From Escallonia rubra (Eukaryota; Streptophyta; Magnoliopsida; Escalloniales; Escalloniaceae), in NCBI GenBank assembly GCA_033065855.1, contig JAVXUO010000052.1, positions 62,001 to 126,000 on the forward strand: 64,000 nt of DNA, read 5' to 3'. The translations under genes and the position numbers were made by a program. Below are positions 33,171-44,712 of this stretch, piece after piece. The notes beneath the pieces were generated by a model. The model saw only the letters and a program-made list of their open reading frames with translations. It did not search any database and was not told the DNA's origin. Each line of letters starts with the position of its first letter. Position 1 is the stretch's first letter.

Positions 33171-36100
33171 TTACATCTCCAATCCAGCAACGTTCTCCTT
33201 CATAGCAACGTTCCACGACTTGCGCGCTTTGTACCTTCTGGAGTTCCCTTTTTTCTTCCTAGACAGTTGCTTCTCCAAGTCCTGGACTCTACCTGAGAGG
33301 CTGGATATGGCGCTCAACTGCTCTCTCCCTGCCTCCATCAGTTTCTCCACCATTTCCCTCAACTTTACATTCTCTTCCATTGCCTGCCTTCCGCGTTCCA
33401 TCATCATGTCACAGCCAACAGAGACTTGGCTAGCGGGTGCTGCTGACAATGGTGGAAGCTCTTCATTTTCAGCGACAACCTCTTCTTCAGCAGGTTTAGC
33501 AGAGCCAGTTTGCAGGTCAACCGTGCCATCATTGTCAATAAGTACAGCATCCCTTGATCCACGACTTTCTTTAGCTTCTTCAAAAGTTTCCTTCTCCGTG
33601 TCCGGATACACTGGCTCTGGTTCATCGACTGTGATGGGGCCACCTTCTAGCGGTTGTTCAACCTCTGTCACTTGTGCAGCCTCGTCGCCTTTACCCACTT
33701 CATTCTGCATTTTTTCTGGTCCAATAACTTCATCTGCTGCTTTCACACACCTATCTGATTCGAGCATAATTTTCAACTCTGCCGAGTCTGACCTTTCTAT
33801 GATCAATTCCTCCAACTGAGGCCCTACTTGCTTCACATCTGAACCTATGTCAACGGGAGATTCGTCTAGCATGACTGTATCTTTCCCTAGATCAATTTTC
33901 TTATTTGATTCCGATGCCAGAGCATCAGGATCTCGATCAAGGATTTCTTGTGGCAACTCCGTGAACCCAATCACATCTGCACTTTTGTCCTTCAATGTTG
34001 AGTCGACATCCACAGAAGAATCTGTCACCTCCACACCAGATTTGATCTCCTCTTGTGCAGCCAATGGAATTGGAAGTTCAACAGACGGCTCAGGATCTGA
34101 AACCTCATTATTCTGCGCTGTCTTTGACATCAGGAGATCACAACAATCAGACATCACATGCTTATGTTCATCATTTTTTACCACAAGTAGCTGAGAGTCC
34201 GGCATTTGAGAGTCTCCACCATCGTCTACTGGTAATTGCGCAGTTTTCTTTTCAAAATCCCCACATGTTTCTTTACCAGCCACTATCACATTTGAAGATT
34301 CCACGGCTTCAGACTCCGACATTGCACCTGTCATAGGTAGAGGCTCATGGCCGCTCTCAGGCAAGTTATTGCCAGGTCCAACTTTTGCCTCTGGGCCCTC
34401 CTTTGGCTGTTCTATGCAAGCATCATCTCTGGTGTTAGAGGAAAGATCTACAACTGGTTTGGCTGCAGAAGCATCCGCAAGTACATCAAGCCTCTCTTGA
34501 AGGGTCACAAGTTCCCTTGCCACCGACTTTCTGATATCCCTAACACTTGGGTGCAAGCCCTGATAAAAAGAAGAGAGAGGGAATCAGTAAAAGGGATTCT
34601 AATCAAATTCCAATATCCATTTCCATATCCAACAAGAGCAACAAAAAGTGCACGTAAATATGGCACTGCCAGCATAAGAATACAATCTAATGAGTAAAGT
34701 TGCAGTCTCCAAGTGTCGAGAGGTACGAATATCGACGTTGCAAAGCGGAATATTTTCAAGCTCATATTAAAATGTAAAAATCAAACGCGTTCTAAAGGTT
34801 TTAATGAATTTTAAATGGCCCCATGTTCAAATATAAAGTTGTTAAATTATACTTTGTTAAAGAATCAAGCATGATATATAATTATTTTGAATTGTGAAAA
34901 CTAAACATGTTCTTAAGGTAGTTATTTACTATTTACTATTTACTGTTTTTGTTTAGTTTTATTTTTAATAATTTTCTCATAGTGCCATCTGTCACCATTC
35001 TAGATAGATAGGTGGTAACGCCAAAGAAGTGTTACACCAAAAGATGTTTTCCCTTTATATATAGTATAGATAGATATGCAATCTGCTTGTAGGCTAAGCA
35101 CTTGATCCTGAACCATCAAACAAGGTTAGACGTGCATACCTCCAACTCTAGTATAGCCAAAACCTTGTATATTGTTGATAGATAGAGTGGAATGTTCTGA
35201 TCTAGGGTCCCAATTAAGTACGTTAGTAGTGGTTGCATCGAGTTTTTCACTAATATACTTTCCATGGTTTCAGGGCTCATGTTTGTGCAAGGCCTCGGGT
35301 TCGTTTCTTCCTTGACAGCCTCAGCTTTTAGAGCAACCGGTATCTTAAACATATCTCCAACTAACATAGATTGAAAAAGAAAAATTAGTGTATGATGGAA
35401 GCATACCTGAATGGTATCCAGCTCTAGCAGAAAACCCATTATAGTTTCTCCAATCACCACTCTTTGCCTATCATCACTGCAGATATCAGAGGAAGATTCG
35501 AAAGCTTGAATACGACGTTTAAGCTCAGGAATCTGCTCAGTGATTTTAGCTATTTGCTTCAGCTTCTTCAAAGGTTCCCATCTCCTCACCTCAAAGCCAC
35601 GATATGCAGCCTGAATTAAGATGACTGCCTCAGCATCAGAAAATCTCTTTTCCACTTTGTTTGCTTTGTCCATTTTCTCTTCTTGCACAGTTCTTGCTTC
35701 CTTATGCTCTCCAATCTCACATTCACCATCATCTGATTCACCTTCCACTGTAGTCTTTTTCACTTCAGCAATTACCCTATTCATATCCTTGGTATCACCC
35801 ATTCCTTTATCCTCTTTGGCAAAAGACTCTTCACAGTGAATTCCATCTTCACCGATGATTTGCCCATTGGAGACCTTTTCACGAGAATCAACAGGGAGGT
35901 TAACAACGCTACGAATTTGGGACTTATCACAATCTTCAACTTCGTCTTTATTTGTACCCTCCATCACCTCAATAGTGTTTGTCTCCCTTTTCGTATCTAC
36001 CGCTGTCCTCTTCTTGACATGATTCGGAGACTCCACACCGTGTAAATTTTTTTCTTTCGCAACAGCAGACTTCAAATTGTCCGTAGAGGCCTCTAGTAAT

Positions 36101-37311
36101 TTTCCTTTGTTAGCTGGAGGACTAGGAGACCTTGAACTGCCATTTATACTTTTTCTTCTTGGCAACGGATCAACTCGGAGACAAACAGGAGGTAACTTCG
36201 ATATCTTTGTTTGGGAATTAGACTGTCTTTCTGAAGTATCTTCAGAAGATTTCTTCCCTCCATTTTCTTTGGGTTGTTCCACAATAATGCCTCTGGCTGA
36301 CTCCTTGTCCTTTGAGATATTCTTTTCCTGATGATGTTCTGCTTGCTTTACAGGAATCACCTTTTTAACACCACTACTATCCACTGTCTTTAAACCAACC
36401 TCGCTGGCATAATTTCCTTCGTGTGATCTGCACTGGCTCTTCCTATCATCGTTATCGGGGAGCTTAATAGGATTAACCCCAAAATCCTTCTTAGTTTCTT
36501 CGCCATCATTGAACTTTTTAGAGTCAATCCTTTCCACTTCTTCAGGTCTGTAAGGCATCCAAAATAATGGAAATGGGAATTGGTTCTTGTCCTCATTTTT
36601 CTGTTGTTCAGTTTTCCTTTCATCTCCACCTTGCTTCAAAGATCCAAGCCTGTTTATGTCAACTGGAAGCCACCCATTCCAGTTGCTGGTATCAAATTGA
36701 TACTTGTCCCCTTCCTTTGCTTTTGAATCGTCAGGTTTTCTACCTTCTTCATTCTTCATGTAACCTGGTGGAATCCACATAACCGGATAAGGGTGATTCT
36801 TCAATTTAAAAGGAACCAAAGAGTCACTGCTTTTGTTTTGAGCATCTGGGTCCTGTTCTGCAATCTTCATAAAGTTTTCTTTTCGGTCACATGTGTGATG
36901 AGCACATCCACAGCAATGCTGATCTCTAGGAGAGTTTTTGTCAAACTCATATCTTGGCTGCCCCACTGAATAATGTGGAGGAGGGAAATAGTGAAAAGGA
37001 TAAGTTCCAGAGTACACGGGATAACTTGTGTGACAGTGAAGTGGTGAGGGTGGTGGGAAATGAGGATAAGGAGGCCTGAAGCCATTGTAGTCTGGAAAAT
37101 AGTCATGATTAGAGCATCCATGACATTGTGGTGGATACAGATAGCCATAGGTGCCACCGGAAGGCCAAGAATCATATATTAGAGGAGATCTGGTTGGATC
37201 GACCTTCATATGAGATGGGAAAGCTCCAAAGCTCGGGTCGTGATGAGACACATAAGACATTGGATTCATCTGGTGGGGATTCGAGTCCATGCGTCTGTAG
37301 AAAGGGTACAT
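33171..37311 (-). CDS. BAG6: BAG6-type co-chaperone (IQ motif plus BAG domain), two coding exons
   Basis: Exon 1 runs 37311 down to 35407 and exon 2 34559 down to 33171, joined in phase 0 over a GT..AG intron of 847 bp, giving about 1,097 residues (Arabidopsis BAG6 has about 1,040). I chose the ATG giving MYPFYRRMDSNP; two in-frame ATGs lie just upstream (37317 and 37329). The N-terminal 150 residues are rich in Tyr, Pro, His and Cys (YPPQCHGCSNHDYF). Residues about 563-577 are an IQ calmodulin-binding motif (VILIQAAYRGFEVRR). A BAG domain follows and is split by the intron (LLELDTIQ | GLHPSVRDIRKSVARELV). The long acidic middle ends in a coiled coil and a basic patch (QLSRKKKGNSRRYKARK). BAG domains bind the HSP70 nucleotide-binding domain. 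Arabidopsis BAG6 is heat-inducible and acts in basal resistance and cell death. Confidence 0.92.
34560..35406 (-). other. BAG6 intron inside the BAG domain
   Basis: Donor CAG|GTATGC and acceptor TTTTTATCAG|GGC. If retained, the reading continues for 96 codons from exon 1 and stops at 35116, giving a protein cut within the BAG domain with a different tail. The tail residues look like no known domain. Confidence 0.85.
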
Positions 37312-39860
37312 TTTCATGAAATTCACCAACGCACGGCACCTGGTATATTAATTATTAGTAACTGAGATCTTCCTTACCCACGGGATTTCAGTACCGTATC
37401 AAAATAAATAGAAAATATCACCTGCATTGAGGTTAAAATCAGTCAATTCTTCATGATAAAAGAAAGAGAAAGAAATATAATTTTTGAAAAAAAACAAAGA
37501 AAGAAGAAGAAAGTATATGAAGCCACATCAATAAAGACATATACCCCTTCTGATGTCATCGTAATCAAAGATCTAAAATTCTTGCAGACCTATTTCTCTA
37601 GGTACACAAATTAAGGTAGAAAGAGGGGGAAAACTTCATAATTCTTATCCAGCTTTCAACCTTCAGGTACCATATTGAAAGAAAAAGAAACCACGAATGC
37701 AAGAATCCCATGCTACAGCCTTCATCTAAATTCACTAATGCTCTTCTCCTTTGAAAGTGTCGATGATAAGGCAGTTGCACCACACCACTTCGCTAAAAGA
37801 CATTAAAGAGATTAAGTGCTACTAGTGTTGCGGCCATTCAAGTGTTTCAAGTGGAAGAATAGAGAGCGAAAATAGAATGTAACCATGTAACTACCTTACG
37901 GATATCCACATTGCATATTAAAAGACCTATTAAAGAGAGACTATGACACCAAAGTCTCCTCTCCCTCGACACCGGGAACAAGAACACACAATGTATAAAA
38001 TATACGAGATGTGTTGCCTACTAATGGTGTTATATGTCAAAATAAGAGGACATTCTTAAAGTATTTGGTGATGAATATTAGACAAGTGGTTGCAGAAACA
38101 GAAAATCATGGCTAATATGAATATAAAAGAAAAGAAAAAAGGGAAACGTAAGAAGAAATCACAGCAGCTCAAATGGAAGTATGAAAAACAATCAGATATG
38201 TGCTCAGGTGTTCTATTGAGGATAAAATGTAGCCCTGGCAAGAATTAGCAATCTGAAACGATATCTTAAGTTCAAACAGCAGCTATTAGTGAAAAAGTTT
38301 GCTATGTTCAGTAGCTCAAAGTAATACTAGGTTATCAATGCCATGGCCACGACCATGACCAGCCTATGCCATCCGAATGTGGACAACTTTTCATGAGGTG
38401 CAACTGACAATCGCTTTAGGGGACGCCAATTCCAACCTCCCTTTGTTAATGGCAACTTCGAAAGTCACTCATGGACTCTTTAGAGCACCAAATTGAAGGT
38501 TTGGCAAAAATACTAGCATTATCAGTTGGTGATTCCATATCACTGTCCTCGCCCCAAGAAAGCAACCTATTTGATACAGTAGATAGACCTCCAGCTCGGC
38601 GTCCTAGCCACTTATTTGTACATGCTCCAATTCCTACTTGCTTAAATTGCTTAATCTAGATCGACTTATCGAGATCAGCAAACGTACTGAATTTTATGAA
38701 TCAAGAGGGTTTATGGTAGTTCTCGTTTCTAAAATATTAGTACCACCAAAATGGATTAACAAAAAGATCAAATGAAGGACAGAAAAAGCTTTGACTGACT
38801 CGGAAGTGGGAGGTTTCAAACTAATGCTTGATACGGAAAGAAAACTCTAACCCAAACATGGATGAGGTGGATTCAGGAAAAAGATGAAAATATATAAATG
38901 GTAATGGCATCCAAAACATCACCTTCACATTGATAAGCTACACATAACAAAAGTGAAAACATGCTCTTTCAAAAGTGGAAAACTCTACGTTTGAATACAG
39001 AAAGTAATGTACAATTAGACACCCACTTATGCATATCCACACCTCATCCATTGCCAAAAAGTATCACATTGCGCTGCGCAAAATGCAAACTATATGGTGA
39101 CGAATGAGGTGTGAACAAGTCGTCACCCGCAAAAGGGTGTGGCTTTAAACTCCCCCAGCGTCAAAGCTTCAGATGACACCCGACTCGTGGTTATTCATTG
39201 TTCCAGACACCACAAAACCAGTTTCATCTGCCTAACAATTGATAAAGATAGGCCCATTATTCATAGAACGACCTCCTGCGTTGCTTTTCAATTCATAAAA
39301 CGGCTTTATGCAAGCAACTAAATCAAAAGGCAGTATAATTCCACTATATCAACACAAATAACCCACCAGAAACGCCCAAGTACCAAAAGAATCAAGAGAT
39401 TTCCGTTTCCTGATTTTCCTAGTTTTCTTTGAATTTATCCTCATCTATCCTGCTTATATAAACGTCTCGAGAAAAAAAAAATGATTTCAACGTTGATCAA
39501 GAATCATTTTCCCTAGTGAATTACAGAAAAATAAAAACCAACACTAGCACACGTTGAACCATCGCAATTTCTGCTCAAAAGAGAAATATACACTGAGGAA
39601 TTAGAAGTTATGGAATACTGCGAAATGCGAATGAAGACCGAAGAATCAAAAGGATTTCGTGAAGAGAGTACTTACAATCTAAACAAGATAAATCGAGAAA
39701 GCAAAGAATCTGTCCAGTCGGTTCCACAAATCCAAATGACTTCGATATCAGCACGAATCGGTCCACAAACCCAACGCAGGAAGATTTAAGTAAGTGCTTG
39801 TTTCTGTCTCTCTTGTGCGATCACTTCTTGTTTTGATGTTTGCCGAATTAACGAGTGCTA
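37312..39860 (-). other. BAG6 leader: untranslated exon and 2.3-kb 5' UTR intron
   Basis: On the minus strand ATATACCAG|GTGCCGTG gives an acceptor (exon from 37339), and AGATT|GTAAGTACTC gives a strong donor at 39675. This places a leader intron at 37340-39675 and a first exon of roughly 39676-39850. No coding sequence is seen in the intron; its ORFs are short and unrelated. Confidence 0.6.
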
Positions 39861-39873
39861 GTTTTGGACAGAT

Positions 39874-39884
39874 TTATTTATAGG
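39874..39884 (-). promoter_or_regulatory. TATA box of BAG6
   Basis: CTATAAATAAATC on the minus strand lies about 30 bp before the inferred start of the leader exon (near 39850), matching the plant TATA consensus. Confidence 0.6.
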
Positions 39885-39910
39885 TACGAACAAGAGAGAA
39901 ATGGAGTTCT

Positions 39911-39933
39911 TTCTACGAGGTTCGAGAGCGTTC
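39911..39933. promoter_or_regulatory. Heat-shock-element-like array upstream of the BAG6 TATA box
   Basis: Reading the plus strand in 5-bp steps gives TTC-TA-CGA-GG-TTC-GA-GAG-CG-TTC. That is three perfect TTC modules with two imperfect GAA modules (CGA, GAG) at the spacing required for trimeric heat-shock factors. It sits about 30-50 bp upstream of the BAG6 TATA box. Arabidopsis BAG6 is known to be heat-induced through heat-shock factors, so this fits. Binding itself is an inference. Confidence 0.55.
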
Positions 39934-40087
39934 GCGCGTTTCCAACGGCTCAATTGTCTAGATGGTACCTCGCCACGTGTATCCCTGGGTCCTGATTGGT
40001 TGGTGAGGACAGGTAAGCAGGCTTGGCAGATTCTCCCCCCCCCCCCAAAATACTGTATCCCGTGCTCTATCACGTACTTATTTGATA

Positions 40088-40452
40088 CTCCTTCCGTCTC
40101 ACGTGATTTGATCAATTTTTTTATATGTAGATTAAGAATTTAAGTGATATATTATGTGTTTTTTATATTATCCTTTAGAGAGAGGATGGGAAGAAATTGG
40201 GTCAGGAGAAAAAAAATGATTTAGTGGAGTATTAAATGTAGAGAGAAATGAATAAAAAATTGTAAGAAAGTGGGTCAGGAGAGAAAGTGAGTTGATGAAA
40301 ATTTAAATGTGGAGAGATAAATAGAGTAAAAAAAGTGTGAAAATGGTAAATATGTAAAAGTACCTACATAATCTTTCTTAATTTAAAAATGAGCAATTTT
40401 TGTAGTACGGCCCAAAAAGGAAAGTTGATCAAATTATATGGGACGAAGAGAG
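40088..40452. mobile_element. Stowaway-type (Tc1/mariner) MITE
   Basis: The left end CTCCTTCCGTCTCACGTGAT leads to TTGATCAA. The inverse of the right end is CTCTTCGTCCCATATAATTT, then GATCAACTTT. Both ends are flanked by TA (40086-40087 and 40453-40454). The CTCC(T/C)TCCGTCYC tip is the standard plant Stowaway terminus. The element is 365 bp and AT-rich with no ORF of note. Confidence 0.85.
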
Positions 40453-40454
40453 TA

Positions 40455-42203
40455 TTTCGGTAACGTTTGACAAATTTTCAGTTTTTATTTTTATTTAATT
40501 TTGTAAATTGAGAAAAAAGATTGACGTTTAGTGGATGGTTTTCTTCCTTCGTTTTTTTAATCTAGTAATCAATTTGAGCTTCTTTAAAATTTCATTTTGG
40601 AGTTTGGAGTTTTGTTTTGAGATTCAACCTTTAAACTTTATAATGAACAATTTTCAACCCACGTCTTCATAAGATCCTCATTTCATCATTTCCACTGCTC
40701 CCACATTTTTAACCTGTTATCACCACCCGTTGCCACCCAAAGATCTGCCTTACTACCGGCATACCACCGCCATCGCCACCCATGTATTCGCCATACTGTC
40801 ACCACCTCACCGTCATTGCTACCACACATATCTACCCCACTGCAGCGCTACCCATAGACTTGACCAAACTTTGCAACCCCAGCATCGTCACCACCTGCAA
40901 ATTTGTCCCACCATCCCCATCGCATTGGCGTTGACATTCAATCTGGTCTCAACCCATTGCCAAACCCCACAGTCGTCGCCACACATAGTCCTGCCCACAA
41001 TCCCCAACCCACTGCCTTCAATATTCAATCTGACTTCAGGCCATAGCCACCACCTCATAGTCGATCATTGCCACCCTTAGATCTACCCCACTATCGCCCC
41101 TCTACCACTGTCGCTGCCTACTGATCTTCCCCATCACCGTCTTTCTTTATGTTGCCCTTACGGGAGCTTGTCTGCTTAGAACAAAACAATTTTATTATAG
41201 AAAAAAGACTTCTTTATAGATTGAGATTCTAATTGATGGTAAATTTGATTATGGGGGTGGTGGTGGTGGTGCGAGTTGATGGTAGTGTTGACCAGTGATG
41301 GTGCTTCAGAGGTGGTCGGGAGTGGTTCTATCGGAAAAGAAAAGACAATTTCAAAGTTGAAGGAAGAATTAATTGAAAAAAGATAGTATAAGAAAAACTC
41401 AAATATATGTTTTTATGAAAAATGAAAACAAAAAAAAAGGGTTTAGTTTTCAAATTTTTTTTTTTGGGAAACTGAAAACCAAAAACAACAAAGGATGCAA
41501 GCACACCCATTCGTATTGTCAATATTTGTTTGTAATTTTCCTTAGTTTTTTAGTATTGTCAATATTTGTTCATAGTTTTTTCTTAGTTTATGGAATTGCT
41601 AATGGGATGGAATTCTAATGCGGATCTCCAAGTTTGTGATGTTGTCAGAGATATAGAAATATCCTAAATTGTATTTGGATATGGTGGTGAGAACTTCGAG
41701 TTTAAAGTTAAATAGTTTCGGTAACTGCTCAAATAGTATTCGTTTACATCCCTAACTTGGGCTATACTTGAACATTCTTTTTGATGTTTCCTCTAAAAAG
41801 ATAAAAAGCCTGCATTTAAAAAAAAATACATGTTTAGGTATACTTACCATTCCCAAAATATGAAATGTCATATTCATACTAGTTATTCATTCTTTGCTCA
41901 AAGATAATAAATATGCATTTGAAAATAGTAAAAAGACATCTATAAAGCATGAGCGTGACACTTAAGGTGAAGCACCAGCGACTGGTGTGACATGGGGGCA
42001 TGACCATAATTGTATATTTATATAATTAGCTTTGTGAATTTTGGGTGTGGCTGGTACACGGCAGCTACACGACGGAGACATGCACCAAGTTCAAAGTCGA
42101 ATCTTAAAAGATATTCTCAACCCAATAAGTGATGGCGAATTAGTTTTTTCCAACGAAGAGGAGATCAGAGAGATAGAGTGAGGTAGCAAAAGAAGAAGTA
42201 GTC
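40455..42203. other. Intergenic with a CCACC-rich stretch
   Basis: Positions 40690-41140 are a C-rich low-complexity text (CACCACC, CCATCGCC words) similar in flavour to Pack-MULE filler elsewhere in the window, followed by a G-rich counterpart at 41255-41330. The pair may be decayed arms of an inverted-repeat element. No gene is recognised. Confidence 0.45.
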
Positions 42204-42212
42204 ACCAGTGAC

Positions 42213-42754
42213 TAGGGTTATAAATGAACCGAGTTGTTCATGAACGGCTCGTAGTTCGTTCCTCAAAGAACTCGTTCACGTTCGTTTGTATAATATACGA
42301 ACAAAACTTGAACAAAAAAATTAGAGCTCGTTTATTAAACGAGTCGAGCATGAACATTCCAAAGTGTTCATGAATGTGTTTATGAACAGCTCGTCTGGAT
42401 AATAACTTAGTTATAATATGTTTCAAACCCAAAAGTCATATAACTTAATTATAATATAAATTAGTTTAAACTTGGAAGTCCTAAAATAAGTTAGATAATT
42501 GGATCAAGTAAGGTGTAGTTCTGGTTTGAAAATAATTGTTTTGAACGAGAACACGAGTTTTCAATTTCGAGTTCGGCTCGTATAAATAAACGAAGGAACT
42601 CGAGCCGAACACGAGTTTTGTGAAATGAACCGTGAACGAGTTAAAACAAAATTTTGAAGATTAAACGAACACGAACAAGAACATGACCTGAAACTAAACA
42701 AACGAGTTTGAACATACCTATGTTCGGTTCGAACTCGGTTTGTATACAGCTATA
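42213..42754. mobile_element. hAT-type MITE with 8-9-bp target duplication
   Basis: The left end TAGGGTTATAAATGAACCGAG and the inverse of the right end TATAGCTGTATACAAACCGAG match with small differences. ACCAGTGAC stands on both sides (42204-42212 and 42754-42762), which contains the 8-bp duplication. The interior is full of CTCGTTC/GAACGAG words in both orientations. No transposase is encoded. Confidence 0.82.
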
Positions 42755-42762
42755 CCAGTGAC

Positions 42763-44712
42763 CCCAGGCACATGGACGGATGCAAAGCATGACCAGGGGG
42801 GCATGCCCCCCCCCCCCCAACACACACACACACACACACACAAAATTTAGAAATTTGTGGTTAACTGTTTTAAGCAATTGTTAATCAAGTTTAAAATATT
42901 TAAGAAACTTGTCATTATATTGTAACATTAATGTATTATTTTATTTTGCTGTGCCTTTGACTTTTTGTCTCACCGACTATCATTTTTTTTGTTTTTCTCG
43001 TTCACTTGTTCATCTTCATTCTTTCAAATTTCAAATCTCCAGTTATAAAAAAAAGATCAAAGTTAATTCTTTTAAATTCTCGCAGTATTTTAACTTATGC
43101 ATGATTATTTTTCTCGTACTATTAATAGTAATACAGAATAGATCGACAATAAGAGGTAATTTTTCTATGAAGATTAGTAAGTTGTTGTTGATTAGCCTTA
43201 CCAATTTAAGTAAATCAGCATGAATAGTAAACTTGTATGATTAGTAGTCAAATTAAGTAATTTATTTTACATTTAATGCATCAAATAGTGATGCAAATTC
43301 TTTTACGGTAGCCATTAATTTTTCTTATATTTTTTGGCACCCCTAATTAGACTTTTTGGCTCCATTCCTGCCCAGGCAGCAGCTGTGTTGTGACAACTCC
43401 AATGCCACGACCCCAATCCGAAAGCAGATGCTAGGGACCATACACGGCTGCAAGTCACATGGCATGCAAAGTCTTACCTTTTTTTATTTTTTTATAAATG
43501 CATAACACTAAATTAAACCATAAATAAAACTTCCACTTAGATAGTACCAAACAACAGCCTTCCTTATAGAAGTTAATTATAAGGACAAACTCTCCTCCAC
43601 TTTTAAAAAAAGGAGAACCCTCGAGCCCCTGAGATGCTCTAACTTGTCCTTTATTAACAATTTTGCCGACACTTCTTAACACATTCTGTAACTTGCTCTT
43701 AATTTAAAATAGTAAAAGGAGAGTAAGTTACACATGCTCAATAAATAACCGAATATGGTTCTAGTTGGACCAAGCATGCCAATTTTTTTGTGAAGAAAAA
43801 CAACTCTAGAACCGTTAACATACTAAGCGTCAGCTAGTTACCATTAAATTTCTGTTCTAAGCCAACAGCAAAATTGAACAGTTGAAGCGAACATATGTAG
43901 TAGACAAAAGTTGGCCAACTACTTACACCCAACCGTCCCATAGCTGTCAGATATACTACATAAGTAAGCCGAAAGAAACACTACATTAGTTTGATCCATT
44001 TGCCATAACAACTACGCATCCTAGTTCCATTGACACAACCACTCACTTACACGCTCTATTAAAGATTTTGGAACCATGAGCCTGATCAATGAATCGTAGC
44101 ACTGTCAGTTCCCACTTAATCCTACGTAATCAAACCAAGAGTTGCATAATGTCACTTTCAACATAAACTACACTAACCTAAAGGGGTAGTGGAGTTGAAG
44201 GGCTCGAGATTTCGAGTTCGATTCCCTCCCTTAGCGGGTTATATATATGAATTGCAGTTCTATTAGATTTTTCAATTGGAACTTTTAAAAAAAACAGAAA
44301 CTACACTGAGGTGATTTTATGATTTTTTTTAAAGATATATGTGCTTATTGGGTGAGATTTGAGATGATTGGCAGGTTGTGTTTTGTAATGAGTCATAAAA
44401 ATTAGGAAATGATAATTGCAAATGAATATATATTAAAAAAGTTATCAATTTGCATGTGGGTAACAGTTTGATTAGGGTATACGAGTATAGAAAAAGACTA
44501 TCGGGAAAACCGGGTAATTTTTACCCGTACCCGTTTTATCCGTACCCGAGCGGGTAATACCCGTACCGGCAGGTGGACCCGTGATAACTATGAGACTTTA
44601 ACCAACGCTCCGCCGCCCGAATTTCCTCCTACTCAGTTTTTCTAGGGCTCCAAACAGCCCCAAATCTTAAAGTAAATATCTCCCTTCGCTATTCGATCAC
44701 AACTGAGGAGAG
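42763..44712. other. Intergenic and FCF1 promoter region
   Basis: It holds a poly-C run (42806-42818) followed by (CA)n to 42842. Close to FCF1, 44500-44580 is a short cluster of CCCGTACCCG and CGGGTA words in both orientations, resembling hAT ends like those at 26751 but without a defined element. No gene is seen. Confidence 0.5.
44183..44295 (+). mobile_element. Short SINE-like candidate
   Basis: GGGTAGTGGAGTTGAAGGG resembles an RNA polymerase III A box. GAGTTCGATTCCC about 25 bp later matches a B box, and the segment ends in an A-rich stretch near 44290. The spacing between the boxes is short and no target duplication is clear, so this remains a weak call. Confidence 0.35.

Noticed and set aside
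33220..33819. 199-codon ORF on the plus strand
   Set aside because: It is antisense to BAG6 exon 2 and its serine-rich composition mirrors the acidic BAG6 codons; no domain is visible.
44500..44580. CCCGTACCCG cluster near FCF1 as a transposon
   Set aside because: It resembles hAT subterminal words, but no matching pair of ends or target duplication was found.
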